From Pseudomonas botevensis (GTDB taxonomy: Bacteria; Pseudomonadota; Gammaproteobacteria; Pseudomonadales; Pseudomonadaceae): DNA of 64,000 nt. The position numbers were made by a program, and so were the translations under genes. The stretch covers positions 124,001-188,000 of the forward strand of contig NZ_JAHTKI010000009.1 in the NCBI RefSeq assembly GCF_019145475.1. Reading direction: 5' to 3'. Below are positions 25,196 through 34,073 of this stretch, in pieces. Below the pieces are notes generated by a model. That model saw nothing but the letters and a program-made list of their open reading frames with translations. It did not search any database and was not told where the DNA came from. The stretch's first letter is position 1. Every line of letters begins with the position of its first letter.

Positions 25196-25708
25196 CTACA
25201 GCCCGAGTCCTTCCTGGACGACCAGCAGCAGGTTGTTTTCCGTCAGTGCAATAGCATCCAGTTGCTGCCCGGTTTCGATCGTCTGCAACCACCAGTGGCT
25301 TTCGCCATGTTCGTCGACGGTGCGCAGCAGCGAGGTTTCCTTGCCCGGCAGAAGAATCTGCACACGCCCGGCGCCGTCCTCGGTGAAGCGCGCAATGGGA
25401 TCGAGCGTCAGGCTGTGATGGTTGGCTTCAATCAGCAACTGGTCGATGGCGTAGTCGTGGGTTTCACCATCCGGCGAACTTTCGCAAACATGCGTAGGAT
25501 TGCGCCTTATCTTCAACCCGACCTCGGTGACCGGTTGCAGCCAGCCCTCGATACGGTGGTACAAGTCGTAGACCACGGCCGGCCAGCAATCGATTTCCAG
25601 TGCGGCGCGGCTGATTTCATCCGCGTGGGTGTGCCGGGTCTGTTTGAGTTTCGCGGCGAGTTCGTCTGCTTTACTCATTTCGGTTCCCTGTGGTGAGGTC
25701 AACATCAT
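25196..25708 (-). CDS. Hypothetical protein, cytoplasmic
   Basis: This protein of about 170 residues has no signal peptide or membrane helix. The N-terminal helix (SKADELAAKLKQTRHTHADE) is followed by a mixed alpha/beta region with YDLYHRIEGWLQPVTEVG and a C-terminal beta region (HWWLQTIETGQQLDAIALTE). I do not recognise the family. The start at 25708 has AAAGGA 5 nt upstream; an internal ATG at 25678 with AGGGAA is also reasonable. It is divergent from the RNase T2 gene. Confidence 0.65.
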   Translation of the reverse strand: MMLTSPQGTEMSKADELAAKLKQTRHTHADEISRAALEIDCWPAVVYDLYHRIEGWLQPVTEVGLKIRRNPTHVCESSPDGETHDYAIDQLLIEANHHSLTLDPIARFTEDGAGRVQILLPGKETSLLRTVDEHGESHWWLQTIETGQQLDAIALTENNLLLVVQEGLGL

Positions 25709-25842
25709 CGTAGTCCTTTCAAAGTAATGCAGGTTTTGCCCTGCGTCATGCGCTTGCAACACGCGCATGACTCAATCAAGCCCCTGACCCTCGCGGTCAG
25801 ATCACGGAAACCATGGACGCAGGCGTCCCAAGGAGCGGGAAC

Positions 25843-26508
25843 ATGAAAAAGCTTTTTACAATTGTCGCGCTGATTGCGCTGACGGCCGGCAGCATCGGCC
25901 TGAGTTCGGCGCGTCAGTCGCACGCCAACAAGGCGCAGGCGGAATCGGTGGCGGGGGTGTTCGACTATTACCTGCTGACCCTTTCCTGGTCGCCGACCTT
26001 CTGTCTGACCCACAAGGACGATGCGCAATGCTCCGGCAAGGGTTATGGCTTTGTCCTGCATGGCCTGTGGCCGCAATACGCCAAGGGTGGCTGGCCGGAA
26101 TCCTGCCCGCCGTTGACCAACCTGACGGCCGCCGAAACCAGCAAGGGCCTGACGCTGTTTCCGACACAGAAACTGCTCAACCACGAATGGTCCAAGCACG
26201 GCACTTGCAGCGGCCTCGGCGCCATGGGTTATCTGGATGAGGCGGACAAGGCTGTCGCCGCCGTGAAAATCCCCGAGGAACTGCAACCGTTCAGTACGTC
26301 GTATTACTTCGAGGCGCAGGAAATTGCCGACCTGTTCCGCAAGAACAATCCGGGCATCCCGTCAGACGGTATCGCCGTGATCTGCAACGGCCCGGAGCTC
26401 TCGGAAGTGCGGGTGTGCATGGGCAAGGATCTGCAATTCGGCGCGTGCGGCAAGGGTGTGAAGACCCAGTGCCGGGCCGGAGATATCCGGGTTCCGCCGT
26501 CGCGTTGA
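25843..26508 (+). CDS. Exported ribonuclease T2
   Basis: This 221-residue enzyme has a Sec signal peptide (MKKLFTIVALIALTAGSIG) and the two catalytic boxes of the RNase T2 family: FVLHGLWPQ (CAS1) and NHEWSKHGTC (CAS2), each with its catalytic His. Several Cys suggest disulfide bonds in the periplasm. It degrades RNA to 2',3'-cyclic nucleotides, like E. coli RNase I. The ATG at 25843 has AAGGAG 8 nt upstream. It ends at a bidirectional terminator shared with the LysR gene. Confidence 0.93.
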   Translation: MKKLFTIVALIALTAGSIGLSSARQSHANKAQAESVAGVFDYYLLTLSWSPTFCLTHKDDAQCSGKGYGFVLHGLWPQYAKGGWPESCPPLTNLTAAETSKGLTLFPTQKLLNHEWSKHGTCSGLGAMGYLDEADKAVAAVKIPEELQPFSTSYYFEAQEIADLFRKNNPGIPSDGIAVICNGPELSEVRVCMGKDLQFGACGKGVKTQCRAGDIRVPPSR

Positions 26509-26536
26509 AACGGTCAGGAATCGAGCCAAGGTAAAG

Positions 26537-26565
26537 AAACGGGCACCGTGTCGGGTGCCCGTTTT
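26537..26565. terminator. Bidirectional intrinsic terminator
   Basis: AAACGGGCACC (26537-26547) pairs with GGTGCCCGTTT (26554-26564), followed by T. It lies between the convergent RNase T2 and LysR genes. Confidence 0.88.
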
Positions 26566-26574
26566 GGTTTGGCC

Positions 26575-27432
26575 TCAAGCAAATCCCCCGGCATCCACCC
26601 CCAATTCCCCGCGCAAAAACTCCACCAACCCGCGCTGCAACCCGCTCAGCATCCCTTCACGGCTGACCAGCGCCAGTTCAGTGGGCGCCAGTTCCGGCAG
26701 ATCCGTACACACCCGATGTTCGGGCAACACCGCCGACGCCGGCAGTACCGAAACCCCGAGACCCGAGGCCACGGCCGCCTGGATCCCGGTCAGACTGTGG
26801 CTGCCGAAGGCCACGCGCCACGGACGTTGTGCGACGTCGAGCAGGCGAATCGCCCGTTGCCGGTAGAGGCAGCCCTGAGGGAACAGCGCCAGTGGCAGCA
26901 CGCCGGTGGATGCGTCGAAATCCGCGCCCTTGACCCACACCAGACGCTCTGGCCATGTCGCCCAGGCCGGGCCGCTGTCAGGCTCGCGTTTGATCAGGGC
27001 GATGTCGATTTCGCCGCGAGCCAGTCGCTGGCGCAGGTCGAGGCTCATGCCGCTGAGGGTTTCCAGGCGTGCCTGTGGATGGCTGCGGGTGAAACCGGCG
27101 AGGATCAGCGCCATGCGCCGGGCGTCGAAGTCTTCCGGCATGCCGATGCGCAGGATTTCCAGATCGAGTTCGCTGGACAGCGCTTCGCTGGCCTCGGCGG
27201 ACAAGGCCAGCAGGCGCCGGGCGTAATGGATCAGCAATTCGCCGTGCTCGGTGACGCTGACATTGAGTCCGGTGCGATCGCGCAGCAGCAGGGCATGGCC
27301 GACCAGCTCTTCGAGTTTGCGCACCTGTTGGCTGACGGTGGACTGGGTGCGATGCACGCGGTCGGCGGCGCGGGTGAAGCTGCCTTCGTCGACCACGCAG
27401 ACAAAAGTTTTCAGCAGTTCCAGATCCAGCAT
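26575..27432 (-). CDS. LysR-family transcription regulator
   Basis: This 285-residue protein has the N-terminal winged helix-turn-helix of LysR regulators (LLKTFVCVVDEGSFTRAADR, then TQSTVSQQVRKLEELVG) and a C-terminal effector-binding domain (LRIGMPEDFDARRMALIL onwards). It is divergent from the haloacid dehalogenase/aldolase operon, with a 109-nt AT-rich gap that would hold the operator, so it probably controls that operon. The effector is unknown. Confidence 0.9.
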   Translation of the reverse strand: MLDLELLKTFVCVVDEGSFTRAADRVHRTQSTVSQQVRKLEELVGHALLLRDRTGLNVSVTEHGELLIHYARRLLALSAEASEALSSELDLEILRIGMPEDFDARRMALILAGFTRSHPQARLETLSGMSLDLRQRLARGEIDIALIKREPDSGPAWATWPERLVWVKGADFDASTGVLPLALFPQGCLYRQRAIRLLDVAQRPWRVAFGSHSLTGIQAAVASGLGVSVLPASAVLPEHRVCTDLPELAPTELALVSREGMLSGLQRGLVEFLRGELGVDAGGFA

Positions 27433-27541
27433 GACGGCGGCCTCGATATTTGAATAACAACTGACATGTGGCTATTTATTTAATTTCACACTATCACCGG
27501 TCGCTCATAAGCTGAAGTCCTCACCCCAGAGGAATGCTTCC

Positions 27542-28246
27542 ATGACATTGGTAAACACCCCGCGCCCGCAATGGTTGACCTTCGACTGCTACGGCACGCT
27601 GATTCAGTGGGACGAAGGTCTGCAAGCGGTGGCCGGCCAGATCCTCAGCGAGAAGGGCGAACACCGGATCGAAGCCGGGCGCCTGATCGAGGTCTACGAT
27701 CGTCACGAACATCGCCTCGAACAAACGCCGCCGCACCGCTCATTTCGCGAGTTGAGCACCCTCGGCCTGCAACTCGCCTTGCAGGAACTGGGATTGCCGA
27801 GCCTGCCCGAAGACAGCCAGCGGCTGGCTGCTGCGATTCCGCGCATGACACCGTTTGCCGAAGTGGTCGAGACTCTGGCTCGATTGAAAGCCATGGGGTT
27901 CAAGCTGTGCATCGTCTCCAACACCGATGACGACATCATCGCCGGCAACATCGCCCAGCTTGGCGGGCACATCGACCGAGTGATCACCGCGCAGCAGGCC
28001 GGGGCTTACAAGCCGGCACCGCGACTGTTCGACTACGCTCATGAGCAACTGGACGTCAGCCGCGATCAGGTGGTGCATATCTGCGCCAGCCCGATGCTCG
28101 ATCACACCGCCGCGCGGGATATGCGGTTCCGTTGCGTGTGGATTGACCGTGGCACCGGTCGCCAATTGCTGCCGGACTATCGCCCCGACGCGATCCTCAA
28201 CACCCTGGATCAGGTGCCGGTGTTGTTCGAGTCCCTCGGCTGGTAA
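27542..28246 (+). CDS. HAD hydrolase, haloacid dehalogenase type II-like
   Basis: This 234-residue enzyme has the haloacid dehalogenase motifs: nucleophile Asp in LTFDCYGTLIQWDEG, the second motif in CIVSNTDDD, the Lys in AGAYKPAPRLF, and an acidic motif near HICASPMLDHTAARDM. The DCYGTL form is typical of type II L-2-haloacid dehalogenases, but many such proteins are phosphatases. It is followed after 15 nt by a class II aldolase gene, so both act in one pathway, perhaps on a phosphorylated or halogenated short acid. Confidence 0.88.
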   Translation: MTLVNTPRPQWLTFDCYGTLIQWDEGLQAVAGQILSEKGEHRIEAGRLIEVYDRHEHRLEQTPPHRSFRELSTLGLQLALQELGLPSLPEDSQRLAAAIPRMTPFAEVVETLARLKAMGFKLCIVSNTDDDIIAGNIAQLGGHIDRVITAQQAGAYKPAPRLFDYAHEQLDVSRDQVVHICASPMLDHTAARDMRFRCVWIDRGTGRQLLPDYRPDAILNTLDQVPVLFESLGW

Positions 28247-28261
28247 CCACGGAGATTTCCC

Positions 28262-29035
28262 ATGGCTCATACCTTGACCGGCAACGCCCGGCCCGTGCGC
28301 TCGACCTCGCTGGATCTGGACAGCGAAGCGATCATCACCGCCCGCCACGAACTGGCGGCATGCTTTCAACTGGCGGCGCTGCATGGCCTGGAGGAGGGCA
28401 TCTGCAACCATTTTTCGGCGATGTTGCCGGGGCGTGACGACCTGTTTCTGGTCAATCCCTACGGGTATGCGTTTGCCGAAGTCACGGCGCAGAACCTGCT
28501 GGTCTGTGACTTTCACGGCAATGTGCTGGACGGTGACGGCCAGCCCGAAGCCACCGCGTTCTACATTCATGCGCGCCTGCATAAACAGCAGCCACGGGTA
28601 CGGGTCGCGTTCCACACCCACATGCCGCACGCCACGGCGCTGTGCCTGCTGCAAGGGCCGCCGCTGTTGTGGCTGGGGCAGACGGCGCTGAAGTTCTACG
28701 GTCGCACGGCGGTCGACGAACACTACAACGGTCTGGCGCTGGACGACAGCGAGGGCGACCGCATCGCCAGCGTGCTGGGCGATGCCGATATTCTGTTTTT
28801 GAAGAACCACGGCGTGATCATCGCGGCGCCGACCATCGCCGAAGCCTGGGACGATCTGTATTACCTGGAGCGCGCCGCGCAGGTGCAACTGCTGGCGATG
28901 GCCACGCAGCGAGAGTTGAAACCGGTGCCTGCGGCGATTGCACAGCGGGCCTATGAGCAGATGCGCGAGGGCGATCCAGAGAGTGCGCGGGTTCATCTGC
29001 GCAGTGCGATGCGGCGCTTGTCGGCGCAGGGTTGA
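28262..29035 (+). CDS. Class II aldolase/adducin-family protein
   Basis: This 257-residue protein belongs to the AraD/FucA aldolase group. The metal-binding histidines appear in VRVAFHTHMPHATALC and in LKNHGVIIAAPTIAEAWDD; NHFSAMLPGRDDLFLVNPYG is the N-terminal substrate region. Members cleave or decarboxylate sugar phosphates or related hydroxy acids. It is the second gene of an operon with the HAD hydrolase, divergent from the LysR regulator. The substrate cannot be told. Confidence 0.9.
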   Translation: MAHTLTGNARPVRSTSLDLDSEAIITARHELAACFQLAALHGLEEGICNHFSAMLPGRDDLFLVNPYGYAFAEVTAQNLLVCDFHGNVLDGDGQPEATAFYIHARLHKQQPRVRVAFHTHMPHATALCLLQGPPLLWLGQTALKFYGRTAVDEHYNGLALDDSEGDRIASVLGDADILFLKNHGVIIAAPTIAEAWDDLYYLERAAQVQLLAMATQRELKPVPAAIAQRAYEQMREGDPESARVHLRSAMRRLSAQG

Positions 29036-29223
29036 GACGGGGGAAAACAGCCAGGCAAAAATAAATCGGCGCGACGGTCATCCAATTGCCCGGCGCGCCG
29101 ATATCCATGGGATCGGGGTTGTGTCGGTAGCACTTGGTTGCCCCGCACAATTGCGTGGGCTACGCTCACAAAACCCAAGGGTTTCGGGCTTTTGCCCCTG
29201 TCGTACCTGCCCAGGACACACTT

Positions 29224-30792
29224 TTGCCATTCCCCACCCACGATCCTCATCAGGCCCCCGGCGCGCTCAAACGCTTGCCGCTGCGCAAAGCGGCGGCGCT
29301 GTTCATCGTTGCCGTGTGTCTGTGCCTGTTCGGTTTGCTGTATCTGCAACTGGAACAGTCGCGACAGCAGGATCTGGCGGTTGCGCAAACGTCCTCGGCC
29401 AACCTGACGCGGGCGATGGCGCAGCAGGCCGAAGACACGTTTCTCGCCGCCGACCTGGTGCTGACCAGCCTGGTCGACTGGATTGAGGACGACGGCTACG
29501 GCGCGGCGCAGAAACCGCGGTTGCAGAAAACCCTGGCGCGGCGCGTGCAGCAACTGGAGCAATTGCACGGGTTGTTCCTGTTCGACCGGGAAGGCCAGTG
29601 GGTCATCACCTCATTCCCCAATCTGCCACGGGGCAATGGCGTGGCCGATCGCGAATATTTCAAGTTCCATCAGCAGAATGTGTCGTCGGTGGCGCACATC
29701 GGCCCAGCGATCCGCAGCCGTGAAAACGGCGAGTGGATCATCCCGATCTCGAAACGCGTCAACGACCATGCCGGCAACTTTCAGGGCGTGCTGCTGGCCG
29801 GGATCAAGATGTCGTACTTCGACCGGTTCTTCAAAAGCTTCAGCCTCGACGACAACGGCACCATGTTCCTCGGCTTGACCGACGGCACCTTGCTGGCGCG
29901 TCGGCCGTTCGACGAGGGGCTGATCGGCACGTCCCTGGCGCAGGGCGATATCTACCGCAAGCTGCTGCCCAACGCCTCGGCCGGCACTGCGATGATCGAA
30001 TCGGTGGTCGATGGCGTGCCGCGTCTGTACGGGTATCGGCAATTGGGCAGTTACCCGTTGGTGGTTTCCGCGTCGACGTCCCGCGAGACCATTCTCGAGG
30101 GCTGGCAGGCGAGGGCGTTCCAGTCCAGCGTCATCGTTGCCCTGGTGATTCTCGGGGTCGGGCTGTTCGGCTGGGTGTTCATTCATCAGGTGCGCGATGG
30201 TGAGCGGATCGAGAAGAACCTGCGCAAGGCCCAGCACTCGTTGGAGCTGATCGCCACCCACGACAGCCTGACCGGGCTGGCCAACCGGCGCTTGTTCGAG
30301 CGCTCCCTGGAAATCGAATTCGCCCGTGGCGCCCGGCAGTCGAGCCCGGTGAGCCTGATCATGCTCGATATCGATTTCTTCAAACGCTACAACGATGCCT
30401 ACGGGCACGTGGCCGGCGATCACTGCCTGACCCAGGTTGCCCAGGTGTTGAAAAGCTGCTGCCAGCGCAAATCCGATCTGGCGGTGCGCTATGGTGGCGA
30501 GGAATTTGCTGTGCTGCTGCCGGACACCGACATCAACGGCGCCCTGGCGATTGCCGGGCAGATCCGTCGCAGCGTAATGGACAAGCACATCACCCACAGC
30601 GGCTCACCCACGGGTTATCTGACGGTGAGCCTGGGCTGCTACGCGTTTATCCCGGCCGGCAACGACAGCCCGGAACTGTTTATCCAGCGAGCCGATGCGG
30701 CGCTGTATCAGGCGAAAAATGCCGGCCGCAACCGGGCGGCGGTGGTGACGCTGGATGGCGGTATCGGCGAGTTGCTGCGTTCGGATCGCTGA
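29224..30792 (+). CDS. Membrane diguanylate cyclase (Cache sensor plus GGDEF)
   Basis: This protein of about 522 residues makes the second messenger c-di-GMP. It has a membrane helix near the N-terminus (AAALFIVAVCLCLFGLLYLQ), a periplasmic Cache-type domain (DNGTMFLGLTDGTLLARRPF inside), a second helix (VIVALVILGVGLFGWVFI) and a C-terminal GGDEF domain with intact RYGGEEF. An I-site RKSD sits five residues before GGEEF, so product inhibition is likely. No ATG fits; the TTG at 29224 has AGGA 7 nt upstream. The frame is open further back to 29134. Its signal is unknown. Confidence 0.9.
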   Translation: MPFPTHDPHQAPGALKRLPLRKAAALFIVAVCLCLFGLLYLQLEQSRQQDLAVAQTSSANLTRAMAQQAEDTFLAADLVLTSLVDWIEDDGYGAAQKPRLQKTLARRVQQLEQLHGLFLFDREGQWVITSFPNLPRGNGVADREYFKFHQQNVSSVAHIGPAIRSRENGEWIIPISKRVNDHAGNFQGVLLAGIKMSYFDRFFKSFSLDDNGTMFLGLTDGTLLARRPFDEGLIGTSLAQGDIYRKLLPNASAGTAMIESVVDGVPRLYGYRQLGSYPLVVSASTSRETILEGWQARAFQSSVIVALVILGVGLFGWVFIHQVRDGERIEKNLRKAQHSLELIATHDSLTGLANRRLFERSLEIEFARGARQSSPVSLIMLDIDFFKRYNDAYGHVAGDHCLTQVAQVLKSCCQRKSDLAVRYGGEEFAVLLPDTDINGALAIAGQIRRSVMDKHITHSGSPTGYLTVSLGCYAFIPAGNDSPELFIQRADAALYQAKNAGRNRAAVVTLDGGIGELLRSDR

Positions 30793-30883
30793 GCTGTCCC
30801 ACAAATAGCCTCCACAGCATTCCCGCCAAGGGGATTTCAGGCAGCCGCAGGCCGGGTACTCACCACGGCCTGCTCTTGTTCGT

Positions 30884-31183
30884 TCAGCCACCCGTCCCCC
30901 CGCCGGCGCCGCCCGTGCCGCCACCGGCCGCGCCGGTGCCACCACCCGCTCCCGAACCCGAACCGCTGGCGCCGCCATTGGTGCCGGTGCCCGAGCCTGG
31001 GCCGTCGGAGCTGTTGCCGCCGGAAGGGGAGCCGGGGGTGTTGTCGGGAGGCATTGTCGAGCCGCTGGTGGCGCCGGATTTTGTGCCTGTGGCATCGGCG
31101 CCGTCATTGGCGGCGAAACTGGCCGCGGATGCGCTGGCCAACAGGCCGGCCAGCAATAAGGCAGTGAGTTTGCGCGTGATCAT
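30884..31183 (-). CDS. Small glycine-rich secreted protein
   Basis: This 99-residue protein has a signal peptide (MITRKLTALLLAGLLASASA) and a mature part made almost only of Gly, Ser, Thr, Ala and Asp, ending in GGGTG repeats. It looks like a disordered exported protein. The ATG at 31183 has GGAG upstream. The opposite strand reads as a proline-rich frame, which is a shadow. The function is unknown; such Gly-rich small proteins are common and poorly characterised in Pseudomonas. Confidence 0.65.
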   Translation of the reverse strand: MITRKLTALLLAGLLASASAASFAANDGADATGTKSGATSGSTMPPDNTPGSPSGGNSSDGPGSGTGTNGGASGSGSGAGGGTGAAGGGTGGAGGGTGG

Positions 31184-31390
31184 GGTGTGTCTCCGCAAAA
31201 GGGTATGTACCTGATATTGGTCTGACGCGAGAACCCGGGGTGCCGTCCGGATGACAGGCGGTCATCGCCTCATGCGCCGGCAGTGATCGAGTGGACTCCT
31301 CGTCTTCCGGGAGATTGGCTATTTGCCTGACCGGACTGCGGGACTAACGTAGCCACACATTCACTTCACATCCCCTGCCGGAGAGTCACC

Positions 31391-31831
31391 ATGAAACCTC
31401 GTGTCGATTTCTACACCGCTTCCCCTGATGCCCTGAAGGCGATGATGGCCCTGGAAGGCGCCGTTTCGAAGCTGCCGCTGGAAAAGACCCTGATCGAACT
31501 GGTCAAGCTGCGTGCTTCGCAGATCAACGGCTGCGCCTTCTGCATCGACATGCACACCGCTGACGCCATCAAGGGTGGCGAGACGCCGCGTCGCCTGTTC
31601 GCCGTGACGGCCTGGCGTGAAGCGCCGTTCTTCAGCGACCGTGAGCGCGCCGCGTTGCTGTGGACCGAATCGCTGACCCAACTGAGCCTGACCCACGCGC
31701 CGGATGAAGACTACGAAACCGTCGCCGCCCAGTTCTCGCCCAAGGAAATGGTCGACCTGACCGTGGCGATCAGCACCATCAACAGCTGGAACCGTCTGGC
31801 GGTGGGCTTCCGCAAAACCCCGCAGGCCTGA
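31391..31831 (+). CDS. AhpD-like carboxymuconolactone decarboxylase-family protein
   Basis: This 146-residue protein has the AhpD-type CxxC motif in QINGCAFCIDMHTADA and the following ERAALLWTESLTQL helix. Family members are often peroxidatic or thiol-disulfide enzymes; the CxxCx3H arrangement fits an alkylhydroperoxidase-like activity. It appears monocistronic, with a GGAGAGTCACC Shine-Dalgarno region before the ATG. Confidence 0.9.
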   Translation: MKPRVDFYTASPDALKAMMALEGAVSKLPLEKTLIELVKLRASQINGCAFCIDMHTADAIKGGETPRRLFAVTAWREAPFFSDRERAALLWTESLTQLSLTHAPDEDYETVAAQFSPKEMVDLTVAISTINSWNRLAVGFRKTPQA

Positions 31832-32247
31832 CAGGCCGTCCCAGTCCCTGTGGTTGATCCACAGGGACACGATGGGTGTAGGAAAATGTTGCATTTGTGT
31901 TGCCGAGGCTCGGGGTTTCTCTGGTACTCGGCATGGCGATTTGCAAGCCCCTGACCCGGACACCGATCAATTATGGGGATTGATGGGGCAGGGCCACGGC
32001 GCCGCAGACCCTGGTTTGTCCCTGGCTGACAGGGGCGAAATTGACCTTCACGCCTGCCGCAAAAGCCCTCGGGGAAACCCTGATGACCTGCAAATCGCTG
32101 GCACAACGACTGGCGATTCGAGCAAAAACGGCATTTGTTTAATAAATGTAATGGCTGTTTAAAGAACCTTGCAATTTGCACGAAGCACTCTGACTATCAC
32201 TGACAGTGATGGAGTTGTATTTCGTCTGTTGATAGCAAGGATTCCGC
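31832..32247. other. Intergenic stretch before tpsB
   Basis: About 415 nt without a supported gene. The 3' half is AT-richer and probably holds the promoter of the two-partner secretion operon. Short frames here have no ribosome binding site. Confidence 0.4.
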
Positions 32248-33975
32248 GTGCTCTATTCGTTTCACGCTGTTTTACGTCGTCCTTCCATGTCCTGCCGGTT
32301 GTTTTCGGCGTTTGTGTTGAGTGCACTGCAATGGCCTCTTCACGCGGCCGAACCTGCATCCCCAGGCCAGGAAGTGCTGCGTCAGCAGCAACAGCAGCAA
32401 CGGGATCTGCAACAACTGCAAATGGAACAGCGTCGCCGGCAACTGGAGCGCGGCGCATTCGGCCCCACGCCCGCCACACCGGCGATTCCCGCCCATGTCA
32501 TTCCGGATGAACGCTGCTGGCCCCTGAGCGGGACGCGCATCGGCGGTGTGACGCTGATCAATAGTGACAAACTCAACGTCCGCATCAAGCTGTTGCTGGC
32601 GCCGTGCATGGGTGTCGGCCAGATCAATCATCTGCTGGCCACGATCACGGCGATGTATGTGGAAAAGGGCTACATCGCCAGTCGCCCATACCTGAGCAGT
32701 GCGCCGGCGGCGGGGCAGTCGCTGGACATCGTGGTCGACGAGGGCTACATCGAGTCGATCGAGTTGGCCGACCAGAGCCTGCCGGTATCCCTCGGCGGAG
32801 CGTTTCCGGGCATGCTCGGCCAGCCGTTGAACCTGCGCGACCTGGAGCAGGGCCTGGACCAGTTGAACCGTCTGCGCTCCCTCGATCTCACGGCCGACAT
32901 CGCACCCGGCAGCCAGCCCGGCGCTTCAAGAATCATTCTGCGCTCGCGGACATCCGGGCAGTCACGCTGGGCGTTGGGCCTGGGCGCCGACAACCTCGGC
33001 AGCGCCAGCACCGGGCGCGACCGCGACACCTTGAGCCTGACCCTCGACAGCCCACTGGAACTCAACGATTTGTTGAGTCTCAGCGCCAGCGACACCCTCA
33101 ATCAGGGTGATCGCTACAGTCGCAACGCCAGCCTCTACTACGCCATTCCCTACGGTTACTGGACGTTCAGCACGTTTGCCAGCCACGCCGAATACCGCGC
33201 GCCGTTCAAGCTGCCCAGCACCACGCTGTACAGCACCGGCCTCACCGATCAACTGAGCCTGCGCGCCGACCGCGTGTTGTGGCGCGACCAGAGCCATCAG
33301 CTCAGCGCCAACCTGCAACTGGCGCACAAGGATGTCGACAGCTATCTGGAGAATGTCCGGCTCGGCATCCAGAGCCCGACCCTGACCGTGGCCGAAGCCG
33401 GACTCAACCTGTTCTGGCTCGACCGCGCGGTATGGAACCTCGACGTCAACTACGCCCAGGGCCTGCGCTGGCTGGGTGCCGATGACGACGGCCAGCGCCA
33501 GGTCAGCAACTTGCCCAAGGCACAGTTTCGCAAGTACCGCGCCGGCCTCAGCCAATGGCGCAACGGCCAGTTCGGCACCCAGGCCTGGCAATGGCAGAGC
33601 CAGCTCAACCTGCAATACAGCCCCGACCCGTTGCCGGCCATCGAACAACTGCTCGGCACCGACGATTCCGCCGTGCGCGGTTACCGGGTCAGTAGTCTGT
33701 CCGGCGCCAGCGGCGCGATCTGGCGCAACACTTTGCGTCTGCCGTTGCACCGCGAATGGCCGGTACAGGTCACGCCACGGCTGGGCCTCGACCACGGCTG
33801 GATCAAGGCCGATCACGGCACCGAGGGCAAGCGCCTGAGCGGTGCCAGCGTCGGACTCAACCTGGCCTGGCAGAACCTGCAAGTGGACGTCGATTACCAA
33901 CGCAGCCTCAACACCCCCAGCGGCCTGCACCACGAGCCCGAGGCCTGGCTGATGCGGATCGGCCTGCAGATATGA
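32248..33975 (+). CDS. Two-partner secretion transporter (TpsB, FhaC/ShlB-like)
   Basis: This 575-residue outer-membrane protein exports the TpsA adhesin encoded next. It has a signal peptide, a Gln-rich plug helix (EVLRQQQQQQRDLQQLQ), a POTRA region (ITAMYVEKGYIASRPYL, then VDEGYIESIEL) and a C-terminal 16-strand barrel, with the secretion motif region LLGTDDSAVRGYRVSSLSG and a terminal QI. The GTG start has AAGGA 6 nt upstream. Its stop overlaps the ATG of a 32-codon frame that leads to tpsA. Confidence 0.93.
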   Translation: MLYSFHAVLRRPSMSCRLFSAFVLSALQWPLHAAEPASPGQEVLRQQQQQQRDLQQLQMEQRRRQLERGAFGPTPATPAIPAHVIPDERCWPLSGTRIGGVTLINSDKLNVRIKLLLAPCMGVGQINHLLATITAMYVEKGYIASRPYLSSAPAAGQSLDIVVDEGYIESIELADQSLPVSLGGAFPGMLGQPLNLRDLEQGLDQLNRLRSLDLTADIAPGSQPGASRIILRSRTSGQSRWALGLGADNLGSASTGRDRDTLSLTLDSPLELNDLLSLSASDTLNQGDRYSRNASLYYAIPYGYWTFSTFASHAEYRAPFKLPSTTLYSTGLTDQLSLRADRVLWRDQSHQLSANLQLAHKDVDSYLENVRLGIQSPTLTVAEAGLNLFWLDRAVWNLDVNYAQGLRWLGADDDGQRQVSNLPKAQFRKYRAGLSQWRNGQFGTQAWQWQSQLNLQYSPDPLPAIEQLLGTDDSAVRGYRVSSLSGASGAIWRNTLRLPLHREWPVQVTPRLGLDHGWIKADHGTEGKRLSGASVGLNLAWQNLQVDVDYQRSLNTPSGLHHEPEAWLMRIGLQI

Positions 33976-34070
33976 ATACAAAGGCAACCCACCAGCCGGC
34001 GGATCTGAGCGCGACAGCCCCGGCCTTCATCCCAACGCGCAGCGTGACGCCGTACTTACATGGAGAGTGA
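33972..34070 (+). CDS. Small ORF filling the tpsB-tpsA gap
   Basis: A 32-codon frame starts at an ATG that overlaps the tpsB stop (ATGA) and ends 3 nt before the tpsA ATG. Its peptide (MNTKATHQPADLSATAPAFI and on) has no signal peptide and no known match. Its position fits a coupling peptide that carries ribosomes from tpsB to tpsA, rather than a protein with its own role. It may be chance. Confidence 0.35.
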   Translation: MNTKATHQPADLSATAPAFIPTRSVTPYLHGE

Positions 34071-34073
34071 CTT

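Noticed and set aside
27740..28996. Long minus-strand frame opposite the HAD/aldolase genes
   Set aside because: Antisense shadow; the plus-strand genes have clear motifs.
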